Positions 10,719 to 21,815 of a DNA stretch of 64,000 nt are shown piece by piece. The stretch is from Ampelocalamus luodianensis (lineage: Eukaryota > Streptophyta > Magnoliopsida > Poales > Poaceae), in NCBI GenBank assembly GCA_036346255.1, contig CM070625.1, forward strand, positions 39,560,520-39,624,519, given 5' to 3'. Position numbers and translations under genes: made by a program. How positions within the stretch are numbered: position 1 is the first letter of the stretch; each line of letters starts with the position of its first letter. The notes beneath the pieces were generated by a model, which saw only the letters and a program-made list of their open reading frames with translations, made no database searches and had not been told where the DNA came from.

Positions 10719-12147
10719 GGATGTGAGAGGGGTTCTTTTCCCTTTAAATATTTGGGTATACCTATTCATTTTAGAAAACTAAGGAATAATGAATGGATAG
10801 GTTTGGAAGAGCGTTTCGAAAAAAGGTTGAGCAATTGGAAAGGAAAAAATTTATCTTATGGTGGAAGACTGGTACTTATAAATTCAGTTTTGAGTGGGCT
10901 TCCTATGTTTATGCTTTCTTTCTTTGAGGTACCCAAGGGGGTCCTTAAAAGACTGGATTTTTTAGGTCCAGATTTTATTGGCAGAGTGACAACCATAAAA
11001 AAAGTATAGGTTGGCTAAATGGAATATTTTTTGTAGGCCCAAGGACGAAGGTGGTCTGGGAATTCAGAACTTTGAGATAAAAAATAAGTGCCTTTTGACT
11101 AAATGGTTGTTCAAACTTTTGAATGAGGATGGGGTTTGGCAACAACTGCTTAAAAATAAGTATTTGCATGATAAGTCTGTTTCTCAAGTTGAGAGTAAAC
11201 CTGGGGATTCTAATTTTTGGAGGGGATTGATGAAAGTAAAGCATGATTTTCTTCAATGTTGTTCTTTTAATCTTGGAGATGAGAGACAAATCAGATTTTA
11301 GAAGGACGTTTGGGTTGGGCATAAGCCTCTTTACGAACTTTATCCAACTTTGTTTGAGATAGTCCGGAAGAAACATGCTTTGGTTGCAGATGTTTTAGGA
11401 ACTACTCATTTAAATTTGAGTTTCAAGAGAGCGATTATTGGCCCTAAGTTGCTTGTATTCAATAATCTTGTGGTGTGAATAGCCAATGCTCATCTTACCA
11501 TGGATAAGGCTATGGTTGGGTGGAACTTGCATAGGTCTGGACAATTTTCGGTCAAATCTATGTATGCTTTTTTTAGCGATACCAATTGTCGTTTTCGCTG
11601 TCAAAAGTTATGGAAAGTTAAAGTACCTCTTAAGATAAAATTTTTCTTATGGTACCTTTGTAAAGGAGGTATTCTGACTAAGGATAATTTATTAAAACGG
11701 AACTGGAGAGGTGACACAAATTGTTGCTTTTGTGGTCAGCAGGAGACCATTCAACATTTGTTTTTTGATTGTCGTTTTGTCCGTTTTGCTTGGTGGATAG
11801 TTCAGATTGCTTTTAATCTTAACAGACCTAGTAATATTCAGAATATCTTTGGGAACTGGTTATTAGGTCTTAATTCGGATTTAAAAGCAACTATTTGGGT
11901 AGGGGAGGCTGCACTTTGCTGGTCTATCTGGTTATGTCGCAATGATGTCGTTTTCGACAAGACAGTTATTAACAATCCTTTGCGGGTTATATTCAGATGT
12001 ATCTATTGGATCCACTCTTGGTTAGTTTTGCAATGCCAAGAAAGGAGAGAGGCCTTGGTAGCTGGGAGCAAAACATTGGAGGTCATTATAAAGAAGATAT
12101 TCAACAAGCATGGGTGGAAGCTATGTGATAGGCTTCGAGATGCTTGA
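10719..12147 (+). pseudogene. LINE ORF2 fragment: RT C-terminus and zf-RVT domain
   Basis: Readable from GCERGSFPFKYLGIPIHF, typical of the segment following the RT palm in plant L1 elements, then LSYGGRLVLINSVLSGLP, LAKWNIFCRPKDEGGLGIQN (after a frameshift near 10975) and the zf-RVT region at 11600-11800 with VPLKIKFFLWYL, CCFCG and IQHLFFDCRFVRFAW. The Cys/His spacing CxxC...HxxxxC of zf-RVT is intact. Stops occur near 11008, 11299 and 11476. The N-terminal endonuclease and the catalytic RT motifs were never copied. In a full element ORF2 nicks DNA and copies the RNA in place. Confidence 0.9.
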
Positions 12148-12332
12148 TGATCTTTTAGTTATTGTTTATTTTTATAAGGATGCTTATTTTCATAAGGATG
12201 TTTATTATTTTTACAACGTTTGTTTTGTCAGTGGTTTATGGTTTTGTAGTTTTGCCGTTTCTTTATGGCCCATGGGGCTACTGTTTAGCCTGACTATGAA
12301 CTTTTAGATATTTGTAATAATTATTGAGCTGT

Positions 12333-12385
12333 CTGTATCTTTAGATACAGAGGTCGGGAGAGGTTTTCTCTTCCATTATCTAAAA
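12333..12385 (+). other. 3' hairpin and A-tail of the LINE
   Basis: CTGTATC, loop TTTA, GATACAG forms a 7-bp perfect stem (12333-12350). It is followed by AGGTCGGGAGAGG, a pyrimidine-rich stretch, then ATTATCTAAAA. Such end structures are what plant L1 RTs are thought to recognise. Confidence 0.6.
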
Positions 12386-12400
12386 AAATACCACAAACCA

Positions 12401-12617
12401 ACACAAACACTTCTTGCGCAGACACAACTACGAGCACAACCTTATAAAACGGTGCAGAGGATAGCAGCCTTGCTGCTTTGCGGCCGTACCATGTCCTACT
12501 CGGTAGCCTGAGATTCGAAATAAGGTCATCAAAAGTGTCCTCTCCCTCTTCATCATCGCAAACATAGTGGAGTAGAAGCAAGGTCTGCCGGTCATCCACC
12601 CAATAAGTTACTTTCAT
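12401..12617 (-). pseudogene. Unidentified coding-like fragment interrupted by the LINE
   Basis: Open minus-strand frame from 12617 (MKVTYWVDDRQTLLLLHYVC...) with acidic and hydrophobic segments (DDEEGEDTFDDL, FYKVVLVVVSAQEVFVLVCG). With the LINE and one duplicate removed, the frame would end shortly after GIWK at a stop. I recognise no family. It may be a captured exon or the end of a host gene hit by the LINE close to its stop codon. Confidence 0.25.
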
Positions 12618-12629
12618 AAAGCAACACTT

Positions 12630-12972
12630 TCTTTATTGCTCTTGCCATATCTTGTTCTTGATTAAAGTTAGGCCATTTTATGATTTTTGTAGGTTGCTGA
12701 TTTTGCAGCTGGAGGTCCGAATGGCCTCTCAGGTGGTCAAACCGACCTCCACATGGTTAGACTGACCCTTCAGTGGTCAGACCGGCTAGCTCTTGGCGGT
12801 CATACTGGCCAGGCATGTTACCTTGAGGTTTTCTCAAAGACTTATGTTGTGCCTTAGTTTTTTATATTCATAGCTTCCATAGCTATTGAAGTGAAGAAGA
12901 AGTTGAAGACCGTCGGGGTTTGAAAAAGAGTAGATGCTTCTATTCACCTCTAGTCACTGTTCTGGTCCAACA
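12630..12972 (+). mobile_element. 3' end of a Copia-like LTR
   Basis: Ends CTATTCACCTCTAGTCAC...TGGTCCAACA, the wording typical of the 3' end of several grass Copia LTRs. It carries at least four imperfect units around GGTGGTCARACCGRCC (12730-12815). The left border is unclear and no primer-binding site follows, so it is an LTR fragment or solo LTR inserted beside the PIR2-like gene piece. Confidence 0.42.
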
Positions 12973-13619
12973 GGATAATAGACGAGCAAGTTGGCCCAAC
13001 CGCCTGTAGGCCCTGCATGGCTGGAGATACAAGGCCGTAGAACAATCGAACTACCATTTGTAGTAGGCTCTTGGTGCTGATCATGTCTGTCATGAGTTCT
13101 TTCTTTGTTGGGAAGGTGGCGTCGTACCAGATGGTGTTGAGAATGATGTTGGAGATAGGGTCTAGTGTGTCATAGCAGTGGCGAACCTCGAGCATGCTAC
13201 CGTGGTACCGGGAGCGTAGTTCATCCTTGGGCAGCCTGGCAAGCACGTGCAGGTAGAATCCATGGATCATAGTGAGAAGCATACACCTCATGGATGCCGC
13301 AGGCTAACTCGATGGTTGGTAGCATGGAGCTGAGCTTCTTCAGATGAGGTAATAGCACCTTCCACCCTAACATGAGTTGCTGGGGTTTGGGGTGCCGGGC
13401 GGAAGCTACAGTTCATTTGAGAGCCGTCTCGGCGGCTGTGATAGTGGTGTCAGAGGCGAACTCGAACCTCTCCATCCCGTGGTCCTTTATGATGGCGCGG
13501 GCAGCGACGAGGGAGTCCACCTCGGCGTTGACAAGGAAACTTAGGGCTTCCAGGTCTGGGAGGTAAGGGAACAGGTAGGTCAGGAAGGTGACGAGGTCGT
13601 GGAGCGACCGCTGGTTCAT
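12973..13619 (-). pseudogene. PIR2-like helical domain protein fragment
   Basis: Reading the minus strand from 13619: LHDLVTFLTYLFPYLPDLEA, EVDSLVAARAIIKDHG, an in-frame stop near 13413, then a frameshift near 13300 into LPKDELRSRYHGSMLEVRHC, YDTLDPISNIILNTIWYDA and DMISTKSLLQMVVRLFYGLV. The ELRSRYH / HCY...DPISNIILNTIWYDA / MISTKSL pattern matches what I remember of a large, poorly understood grass family annotated as PIR2-like helical domain (with DUF3615 relatives). Function in grasses is unknown. One end is cut by the Copia-like LTR and the other by LTR C1 (TGTCAAATT at 13627), so this is a dead fragment. Confidence 0.6.
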
Positions 13620-13626
13620 TATAACA

Positions 13627-14810
13627 TGTCAAATTTGGAGTATTTTTGAAGTTTTTAAAAATAAAAATAACTATTTGAATTTTTTTGGTTAAGTCAAATC
13701 TTAATTTGAATTTTTAAAACTCCAAATCATTTAATATGATTAATCTAAAGTTCAATTAAATTCAAAACTATTTTATTTCGGTTCCTTGAGTTTCAGAGTA
13801 TTTTTAGGAATTTTTGGAGTTTATCTGCTATTTTTTGAACTCGATTTTTTTATTTCAATTTCTGAAATTCGGAAAGTCTTTTCTTTTTCTGGATTTTCTT
13901 TTGGTCGGTTGTCTTTTCCTTCGGCCCAGTCCCTTTTCTTTTCGGACTAGCCCGAGTCGGCCCATTTCTGTTTTTCTCTCACACGTGCAGCCCAGCTTGC
14001 TAGCCACCTTCTCCCTCCTTCTCTCAACGCCCAGTGGTCCCGCATTGTCAGCGCACCACATCACCTCCTTCCTTCTTTCTCTCGACTCCGATTCCATGTC
14101 TGTGTCCAACACGGATGCATCGTCAGCCTCTACTCAAATACTCCCGTTCTGGCCCTTTAAAAGAGCGCTGCTCGCGTCGAAAGTTGTGCATCGTCCTCGT
14201 CTCCTAAAATCACAAGTCACCGTCGCTAGTCTCATCCTCGTTTCATCGATTGGAGCTCGAGAAGCTACCATCGCTGAAGTTTTTCACTATCGGATTGTGT
14301 CGCTGTTGTGGAGTCTTCGTCCGTGCCGTCACCATCTTCGATTTTGCCTCGTCGCGTTCTATGTGATGCGCACCTCTTCGTCCCCGAAGCCACGTCGGAC
14401 CACTGTTGCCCTTGTCCTCCCCAATTTCGGTCGTCGCCTCTGTTTCCGATCTCGCTATCGGTGAGTCCCCATGCTGTCACGAGCGTGTCACCTTGTTCAC
14501 CTTGCCGTCCTCTTCTAATCCCCTCCTTTCTCAATGTCTCTCCGGCACTGTGTTGTACCTCTGCCGTTCTTCTTCCTGGCCGCTGGTTGTCGTTGCGTCG
14601 CCGCTTCTGTCGTCCTCCGGTCGCCCCAAGATGCCTACTGTGTTCCTTCTGTCACCGTCAACCTCGTGCTTCCCTTCTTTCTCCTCAGGCGCCTTTGTTT
14701 CACCGAAGCTGCTGCGAGCCTGAGTCTCTTCCCTACCAACGTCGCCACTGCCGCCGCCTCGCCATCGATCTCGCCGCGTCATCACTACCCAAAGAATCCC
14801 TGAGCAGCCG
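13627..14810 (+). mobile_element. LTR C1, left segment (family C)
   Basis: Starts TGTCAAATTTGGAG and continues in the AT-rich TTTTTAAAAATAAAAAT style of the LTRs of element C (32838 and 37322), then TTTCTGGATTTTC and a GC-rich centre. Several long open frames on both strands at 13814-14880 overlap and look compositional, with no domain I recognise. The LTR is interrupted at 14811 by LTR F. Confidence 0.6.
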
Positions 14811-17800
14811 TGTGAGACCCCGATTTATTCGACTTGTAATGCTTAGCCTTCCATTGACCCTAGCATCACAAATCAAATAAACCAAGCCTCGAGATATGTA
14901 TACTTCCCAGAAATGCAGTATACACACCCCGTTACAAAATCATGCATCAATTCCATACATCATATTATAACAAGTCTAACAAACGTCACACATAATATGA
15001 AGTTATTACAAAAGAGCCGACCGACCAAAAGATATTAAGTATCAAATAACAGCGGAAGCAAAAGGTGCCATAAGATGGTTTTAACCAAAATACGACTGGT
15101 TAGCCATAACCCACAAGGTAACCGACGGGCTGCCAAGCTAGTCGTCCACACCGTGGCAAAACTCACCAAAGTCAATCCCTTGGGGATTAACCTCCTCTGC
15201 AACAAATAAGCAAAGCAAATGAGTACAAAAATGTACTCGCAAGACTTACGACTAACAAACCTAGATACTACTACATGCAGGCTTTAATCAAAGGAGAAGG
15301 CTCAAGGTTAATTTTCAGCATAAAGTAAGTTTTATTTGCAATAAGTAACAGTTTGAAGGAAATTTTGACAATCTGAATTTTATTTGCATAAATAACAGCG
15401 AGACAATAATGTAATAACATAAAGACATCCTGAAGATGACTAACCCAATAGCCATCACAACAATAGCACGAATTACCCATTCGTACCATCCATGTTAAGT
15501 TTTAATTTAAAAGTTGCAGTCTAGTTCTCACGGGCGTATCCGAGTTTGTCCATAACCTAGAACGAGGCTATTCGAATAGTTCAAAACCCTGCAGGGGTGT
15601 ACCAATTCAGACCGCCTTTTTGCCATGCTATTAAGCACACTTCCGAAGGTATGCCGGCACGGCTAAGTCCTACGAGACGTTTCCAATATTATGTATCAAC
15701 TACGAGCCGCTCGTATGGACCGAAGCTCATACGCTTACATTGTAAAGCCGAAAGTCAACTACCCTATAGGGGTAAAGCTTTGGACAACTACAATGTTCCC
15801 ATACATAAACCACCTCATTTTACCACAATACAACACACACACGCCCTCCTGCGACTCGGAGCTAACACACGCCAAAGTACTAAGTCAAGAGAGGTCTCAT
15901 TTCCCTCTAATGTGGTTAGCACGCAAAAATGCTCAGTACGGTGGCGCAAGTTACTCGGTCCTTGATGACTCGGGCACCATTCTAGTCACACCCAAAAGCA
16001 CACCATCTTACCATTGTGCCCAAGTCCAAATCATTTTGTTTTCATTTTGAGTTTTCACAATTAAACATAGCACCAAGGCTGAAATCGTAAAGTCATAATA
16101 AGTTTGTGTGATCAAGGTTACCGACTAAGTCGATAACCGTCCAACTCTACTGGTAACTAAGCATTGCTAAGCATCAACTCGCAAAGAAAATAAAGGACCA
16201 TAAATCATCCACCGGGCTCTAATTCACCGGTGAGGATAATAACCTAGGGTAGTGGCGGGGATGAACAATTTCAGGGAAACTATGCAATGGGATTAGCTAC
16301 CTCTAATCGACAAAATAGATCTTGACACAAAGAAGCATGCATACTTAGGTTTTGCAAACAAAATTTTAGACTTTTAAAAGTAATAGGAGCAATATGATCA
16401 AATGGTGTTACACTGCTTGCCTTGTTGTAGTTCACTTTCTTACTGTAGAGGATTCACTCATGCAATCGACACAAACGTTGGAACCTATCGAAAGAACGAG
16501 AAAATCTAATAAATACGACGAACACCAAAGAAAACTCAAACTCAAAAGTCATTCAAAATCCATGAAATTTATACAGCAGTAAGGGCATGATTTTAAATGA
16601 ATTAAGAAACAAGAATCAAGTCATTTGGACTATTTATGAAAAAGTTATAGCTAAAACCATTTCTCTCAGCCTGTAAATTCAACTAAATTAATTACTAGTA
16701 CTATTCATGGCATAAATTTCTAGAATGACCTAGAGTCTGAAATTTTTATGCTAGGTAGATAATGACATCCTAAGAATAGCAAAGTTGGGTTTACTCAATT
16801 TGGAGTTAAAATGAATTACTTATGATTTTTCTAAGTTATAAAACTAACACATATCATTTTTTCAGAAATATAACCATGATCAAATCCTATTTCATATTAA
16901 AGTACGCTAATAGAGGAATTTTACAAGCTTGAGTTTGCTTAGTTTGTAGTTACAGGGAATTACTTGTGTCTTTTACAAATTCTAAATAAATTTCTAGACA
17001 ATATTTATACCTAATCAATTCAATTCAACCTATATAATTTTCTGGTACAGAATCAGTGTCTACATCTATTTTTAGGTTAAACTTTAGCTAAACAGGAATT
17101 TAACACAATTGGATTCATCCGAAAGGATCTACAGAGAATTAGTTATGCATTTTACAAATTAAATGAATTTTTAATGTACAAACTAACTCAAAACAGGAGT
17201 TCATTCTATTTCCATATTTTTCTGGAGCAGAATTAAGCTTATAACTATTTTTATATTAAAGTTTAGTTAACAACAGAATTAACAAAATTGGAATCAACCG
17301 ACAAGGAATTAAAATGAATTAGTTATGCATTTTTATAGTTTAATGCATTTTTCAGTTGCAAAATAAAACTTACCGGGAATTAATAACCATTTCCGAAAAG
17401 AAAAGGACGTGGGCAAATGTGGGCCATTGATCCTTCATCACACGGCCCACGTGCACGGCGCGCACAGTGCGCACGATTTCTAAACGGCAACCTGCCGTTC
17501 AGATCGAAAATGGACGACGGAGATCAATCGGACACTGTTCATGGCCCGAACGGCCCAATGAACCTCAGCCGATGATCAAACGATCGAGGGCTGAGATCAA
17601 AGTGCGGTTCGGGTGACCCGAACGACACAATGATCTGAGCCACTGATCGTGAAATGGACGGTTGATATTGATTGAAGTTCAGAACGCACGGGTGCACTTA
17701 GAGGGCCCACTCGCCAGTGATAGAGGATCCACGGGGCTTAAGCGCATGCGCGAGTCCATAAAAGACCACCGTTGGATTTAAGATCATCGGTCCAGATCAA

Positions 17801-20233
17801 GGCGAGGTCTGGGCCTCGCGAATGCTCCTTCAATCTGGGCCATCGATCAAGCGATGGAGGGTCCACGGGGACTAGGACTATCGGGTGGCCCGAACGGCCC
17901 AATAGATCTAGGCCGCTGATCTAAAAATGGACGGCTGCTAATGATTGGGCCGATCGCGATGTGAACAGCAGCTCTGACAAGCGGGGCCCACTGTCAGTGA
18001 CTGAGAGTCACGCGCGTGGTTTTACCGCACGCGCATAGTGCCCGCGGGCCCACCCGTCAGCGACTCAAAAGTTCAATTAAGACCGCCATTAATTACTCGT
18101 CAATGATTAATAGTGATTAGCCAATGATTAGCATTATTGATGTACTAACGCCTCCACACAGTGCGAGAGGGGGTGTTTAAGATGCGGGGCCCACCTATCA
18201 GTGGCCGTGGGGGTCGGTTTAGGACAATATTAATGGTGAGCAATTAATTAATCAATGATTAGCCTTAATGGCCCGAGCACAGTGCTCGCGAGAGACTTAA
18301 AGAGTTGGGCCCATATGTAAGTGACTGTAGGCGACGGCTAAGACATAATAATTGCTAACAATGATTAAGCATTTAATGGTATCATTACTGTGCCCTAACA
18401 AAATTACGGCTCGGCCGTTTTCGTCCGACAATGAAACCGAGGGCGTTCCCGACTTGTCGTTGGCGACCCAAAGCACGGCGGCGGGAACTAAGTGCCAAAA
18501 TGGGACCGCAATAGCACAACGCACACACCGGGACCACCCACACCATCGGCGGTGGTCCAGAATGGCGGCTAGCTGGCGATGAGCAATGGTGACCAAAATG
18601 GCAGAAATGCAAAATTATCAAAAGTTCCGCAACAGTCTAGGTAAGCGGGTACCATAGCTTCTAGGGATTACTAGAATGGTACCTGAGCACTGGTGGAGCT
18701 CGAAGGTGGCCGGGGTTGCTCCGGCGACGAAGTACAGTGCCGGAGATGGAGACGATGATGCAGAGAAGACAGCCTAAGCACGAAGAACATGCCCGGGTCA
18801 TCACAAAAGCTCCATAATAGCTCACAGATGCTCCATGAGCAAGGAATTGAGAAATGAAGCTCTCACCGGAGTTGAAGAAGAAAAGGGGTGATTTCGGCCG
18901 AATTTGAACAAACCCTAAATTTGAAAAATCCTATGAATGAAACCCAAAGTTGAGTGAGGGGAAAAGCATAGGTGGTTAAGGAGTTCAAAAGGGTACAAGA
19001 AGAATTGAAGATGAACCACTGGAGCACCAAGACCATAAACAGAGCTCCACGGCTAGTAATGGCGGTTTTGGTATTTTTGGTGTTTTGAGCTCCACAAGCA
19101 AAGAAAGAGCTAGGGGTGGTGTAAAGGAATACGAGGAGGGGTTTTGGGGCCTTTTATAGCTAGGAAAAATTAGGTTTTAGCAAAAATGAACTCCTCGGTG
19201 AGCTTGGCTCATGGTACCACCGTGAACCAAAAAGAGAAATGATGGGGGTAGGAGTAGGGCATGGCTATAGCCGAAAGCATGCCGCACGCATTCACTACCC
19301 CGACCAAGGAAAGCTGACGAGGGAGCAAGATTTGACAGAGCCACACCACGCACTATTCACGCACGGCGCGAGGAAGAAGACCGGGGAAAGGATAGGGTGC
19401 TCGTGAGCCGTTGGATTGAAAATGAACGGCTCAGATCACACCAGAGCTCCAGAGGTTAAAAGAGTAGGGGTGATCGCAGCCCTTGGATTAGAATCGGACG
19501 GTCACGCTTGAACGTGCCAATCGGGTGACCCGAATAGCCCATCTCATCTGGACGGTTGGATCTTGATCTAACGGCCCAAACGAGTTGGCGCGATCGCGAG
19601 GTCCGAACGTTCACGCGAACGAGGGCCATGCGATTGAAATATAATGGCTGAGATTGAACCCACATTTTAAAGTGAGCCTGGGTGCAGTTAGTTGGTTGAT
19701 CCAAGTCAAGTGGCTCGAGCCCGAGTCTAGTCCGTACCCGAGGAACAGTGAAACCTAGTTTTGGGTTTTTAATTTGAGCTGAGACTTTGGGGATATATTT
19801 GAGGTAGCAAAACAACTCCAAAAATTCTAAAATTTTTAGAGGAGCTTCCTAACTTAGATATTAACCTTGTGTGAAATTTTTAGAGGTTTTTATGTAGTGC
19901 ATTTTTCTCCAAAAGTTCTGCAAGGTTCTGGAATAGGGTTTGACTGCCCTCTAAAAATATTCAAACAATTTCTAAAAATTGTGAAATTTTTCAAAGGGGT
20001 TACATACCATCCCTGAAACTTAGGAAAAATATTTCCAAGAGATGATCAAAAGATTTGACAAGATTGTTTTTGGAAGACAAGGTTTTGGATCAAAAGACTT
20101 GTGACTTTGCATTTCCATAATTTTTGTACAAGATTTGTTTAGAACATACAAGAAATACATGATGTAAGAATTTTTTTTAATTTCTACTTGTTTTCTTACA
20201 TTTGAAACACAAGTCCAAAATTGGGATGTTACA
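14811..20233 (-). mobile_element. LTR F: 5.4-kb solo LTR, minus orientation
   Basis: Runs from TGTGAGACCCCGATTTATTC to GGGATGTTACA, so on the minus strand it begins TGTAACATCCC and ends GGGGTCTCACA. It is nearly the same as LTR H at 56368 (shared phrases: CCTGCAGGGGTGTACCAAT, ACTTCCGAAGGTATGCCGGCAC, TCGGTCCTTG) and related to both LTRs of element D. No gag/pol and no second LTR are present. Flanking 5-mers AGCCG and CGCTA do not match, so it may have formed by recombination between different copies. The middle (17400-18700) carries repeated GGGCCCAC...CAGTGACT units. No gene was found in it. Confidence 0.75.
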
Positions 20234-20982
20234 CGCTAGGAACCCATTTGGCCCATCACTGGTAGCTCCCTCGCCGCCGTTCGCCATCGCCGTCGCTTGC
20301 CCAAAGCTGCAACAACTTCCTCTCTTTCTCCCTCTACTCTCTCTCTCTTTCTCTATCGAGTGGGCTACCCTTGTGAGCATCCTCTATCAATCTCTCTTTC
20401 TTCCTCTGTTAACCGAACCATACATGTCAGCCAGCCTTTGTTCTATCTCTTTCATTTACGAGTGGGCCCCACTTGTCAATTTCCTTTTTTCCTTTACGTT
20501 TTCTTTTTATTTTTCATCCAAAAGAATATTCTTGGAATATTCTTTTCTCTCTCTCCTTTTCTTTTTCCTACAAATCTTCCAAAAGTCTGTTCTCCTTCGT
20601 TCGAACTCTGATTAAGTCTGTTCAAGTTCCTAAATTCCTCTAAAATCAAGCTATTTCTTTTCGAGATGTTTTTGCTATTTTTTTTTGGAGTTTATTTGAT
20701 TTTCTTTTGGATTTATTTGTGTTTCATCTATTATTTCTCTCTCGTTTAGACGATCTATTTCAAGGAGCAGGAGCAGAAGCAAGTTTTGAAGATCTAAGTA
20801 TGGTAACTGAGCAAAGCCAAAGCAAGTCATAATCCATTGATTGTCTTGAACCTATGTTTTCAGAAGTATCTTGTTTTATATTAAATTGCATGCTATCTTT
20901 TATATCAACTGCTTTTGAAAATAATTGATCACCTATTTTTCATTATGCCTTCATTGATTGTTGAATATTATGAATCATTTGT
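20234..20982 (+). mobile_element. LTR C1, middle segment
   Basis: Resumes family C text after F: CT-rich tract, TCATCTATTATTTCTCTC, then a TTGAATATTATGAATCATTTG stretch aligned with 34020-34070 of element C. It is interrupted at 20983 by element B, whose duplicated target TTTGT is the last five bases here. Confidence 0.65.
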
Positions 20983-21801
20983 TGATGAGGACATTACTTC
21001 GACTGATATGAACACTCCTCTTGCTACTACCATGAATGATGTCCAAGGTCCAATTACTCGGGCACCTGCTCGTCAACTAAATTATCAGGTAAGAACTTTA
21101 TGATGCTGCCTAATGGAGATGATTTTCTTGTGCTTAGGAATCTAGGACGGGACAGTAAGGAGTTGATGATATGCATCAAGGAAGGAGAAGGCAATAACAA
21201 TGGCCAAAGGGATGAAGAATTTGTGGCCTCCAACTCAAAGAGCTTCGGGCACCCTTTACTTGGTGCTATGTCACCTTTTCTTTAGCCTACAAGGCTTGTA
21301 TCCGAGTCCTATGGGCTGACTTGGCCCATATGGCCCATATATATGTGGAACAACCACCCTCGGGGCCTATTACTATTCATGTAAATAGTAACATGGCGTG
21401 TGAACAGTACCCCACCTAGGGTTTCCACCGCCTAGTCGCCCTCCTCATGTAAGTGCAGTCGCCCTTTAGTCCAATTTGGGTTTTTCTTAAATTATTTTGC
21501 CACTTTGCAGTTTCGCCATTTGTTCAGTTGAGGAACCCCACTCTATGAACTTCATTATTATTCGCAATACAATTTCAGATTGCATCTTCTACTCTCTTGC
21601 TTGTGTTCTCGATTCGCTTGCAGGAGATAGCCTTCTTGGCGAGGTCAACCGTGTTCGGCACGATTGATAACCAACGGAGAGGTGGTGTAGTGATTGTTAG
21701 GGGTTTTATCCGTTCTGGTCGGAGCCTCTGGATCGTCAACATCGTGTTCTCCACAATCGACATATCAGTACCTTTCGGAAGATCGGGACACACTCTCATC
21801 A
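20983..21801 (+). repeat. 5' LTR of element B (819 bp)
   Basis: TGATGAGGACATT...ACACACTCTCATCA. Its first part is a copy of the polyprotein tail (ITRAPARQLNYQV). It lacks about 31 bp found in the 3' LTR after CAGGTAA. A TATA-like CATATATATG lies at 21337-21346, a candidate core promoter. Confidence 0.9.
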
Positions 21802-21803
21802 GG

Positions 21804-21815
21804 TGGTATCAGAGC
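21804..21815 (+). promoter_or_regulatory. Primer-binding site of element B
   Basis: TGGTATCAGAGC, a perfect initiator tRNA-Met complement, two bases after the LTR. Confidence 0.92.

Larger units (their letters stand above)
10672..12385 (+). mobile_element. 5'-truncated L1-type LINE
   Basis: A 1.7-kb insertion bounded by an exact 15-bp duplication and ending in a short A run. It holds only the C-terminal part of ORF2 (end of RT and the zf-RVT region) and a 3' UTR with a hairpin. 5' truncation, a poly(A) end and a target duplication of this size are the hallmarks of target-primed reverse transcription. The reading frame has accumulated stops and a frameshift, so it is not recent. Confidence 0.92.

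Noticed and set aside
13814..14880. Long overlapping frames on both strands (216, 190, 105, 89 codons)
   Set aside because: They overlap in several frames on both strands in a C/T-rich LTR centre, have Ser/Pro/Arg-biased composition and no recognisable domain.
15597..16050. Two plus-strand frames of about 120 codons inside LTR F
   Set aside because: The same stretch in LTR H is not kept open in these frames, and F is a minus-oriented LTR.
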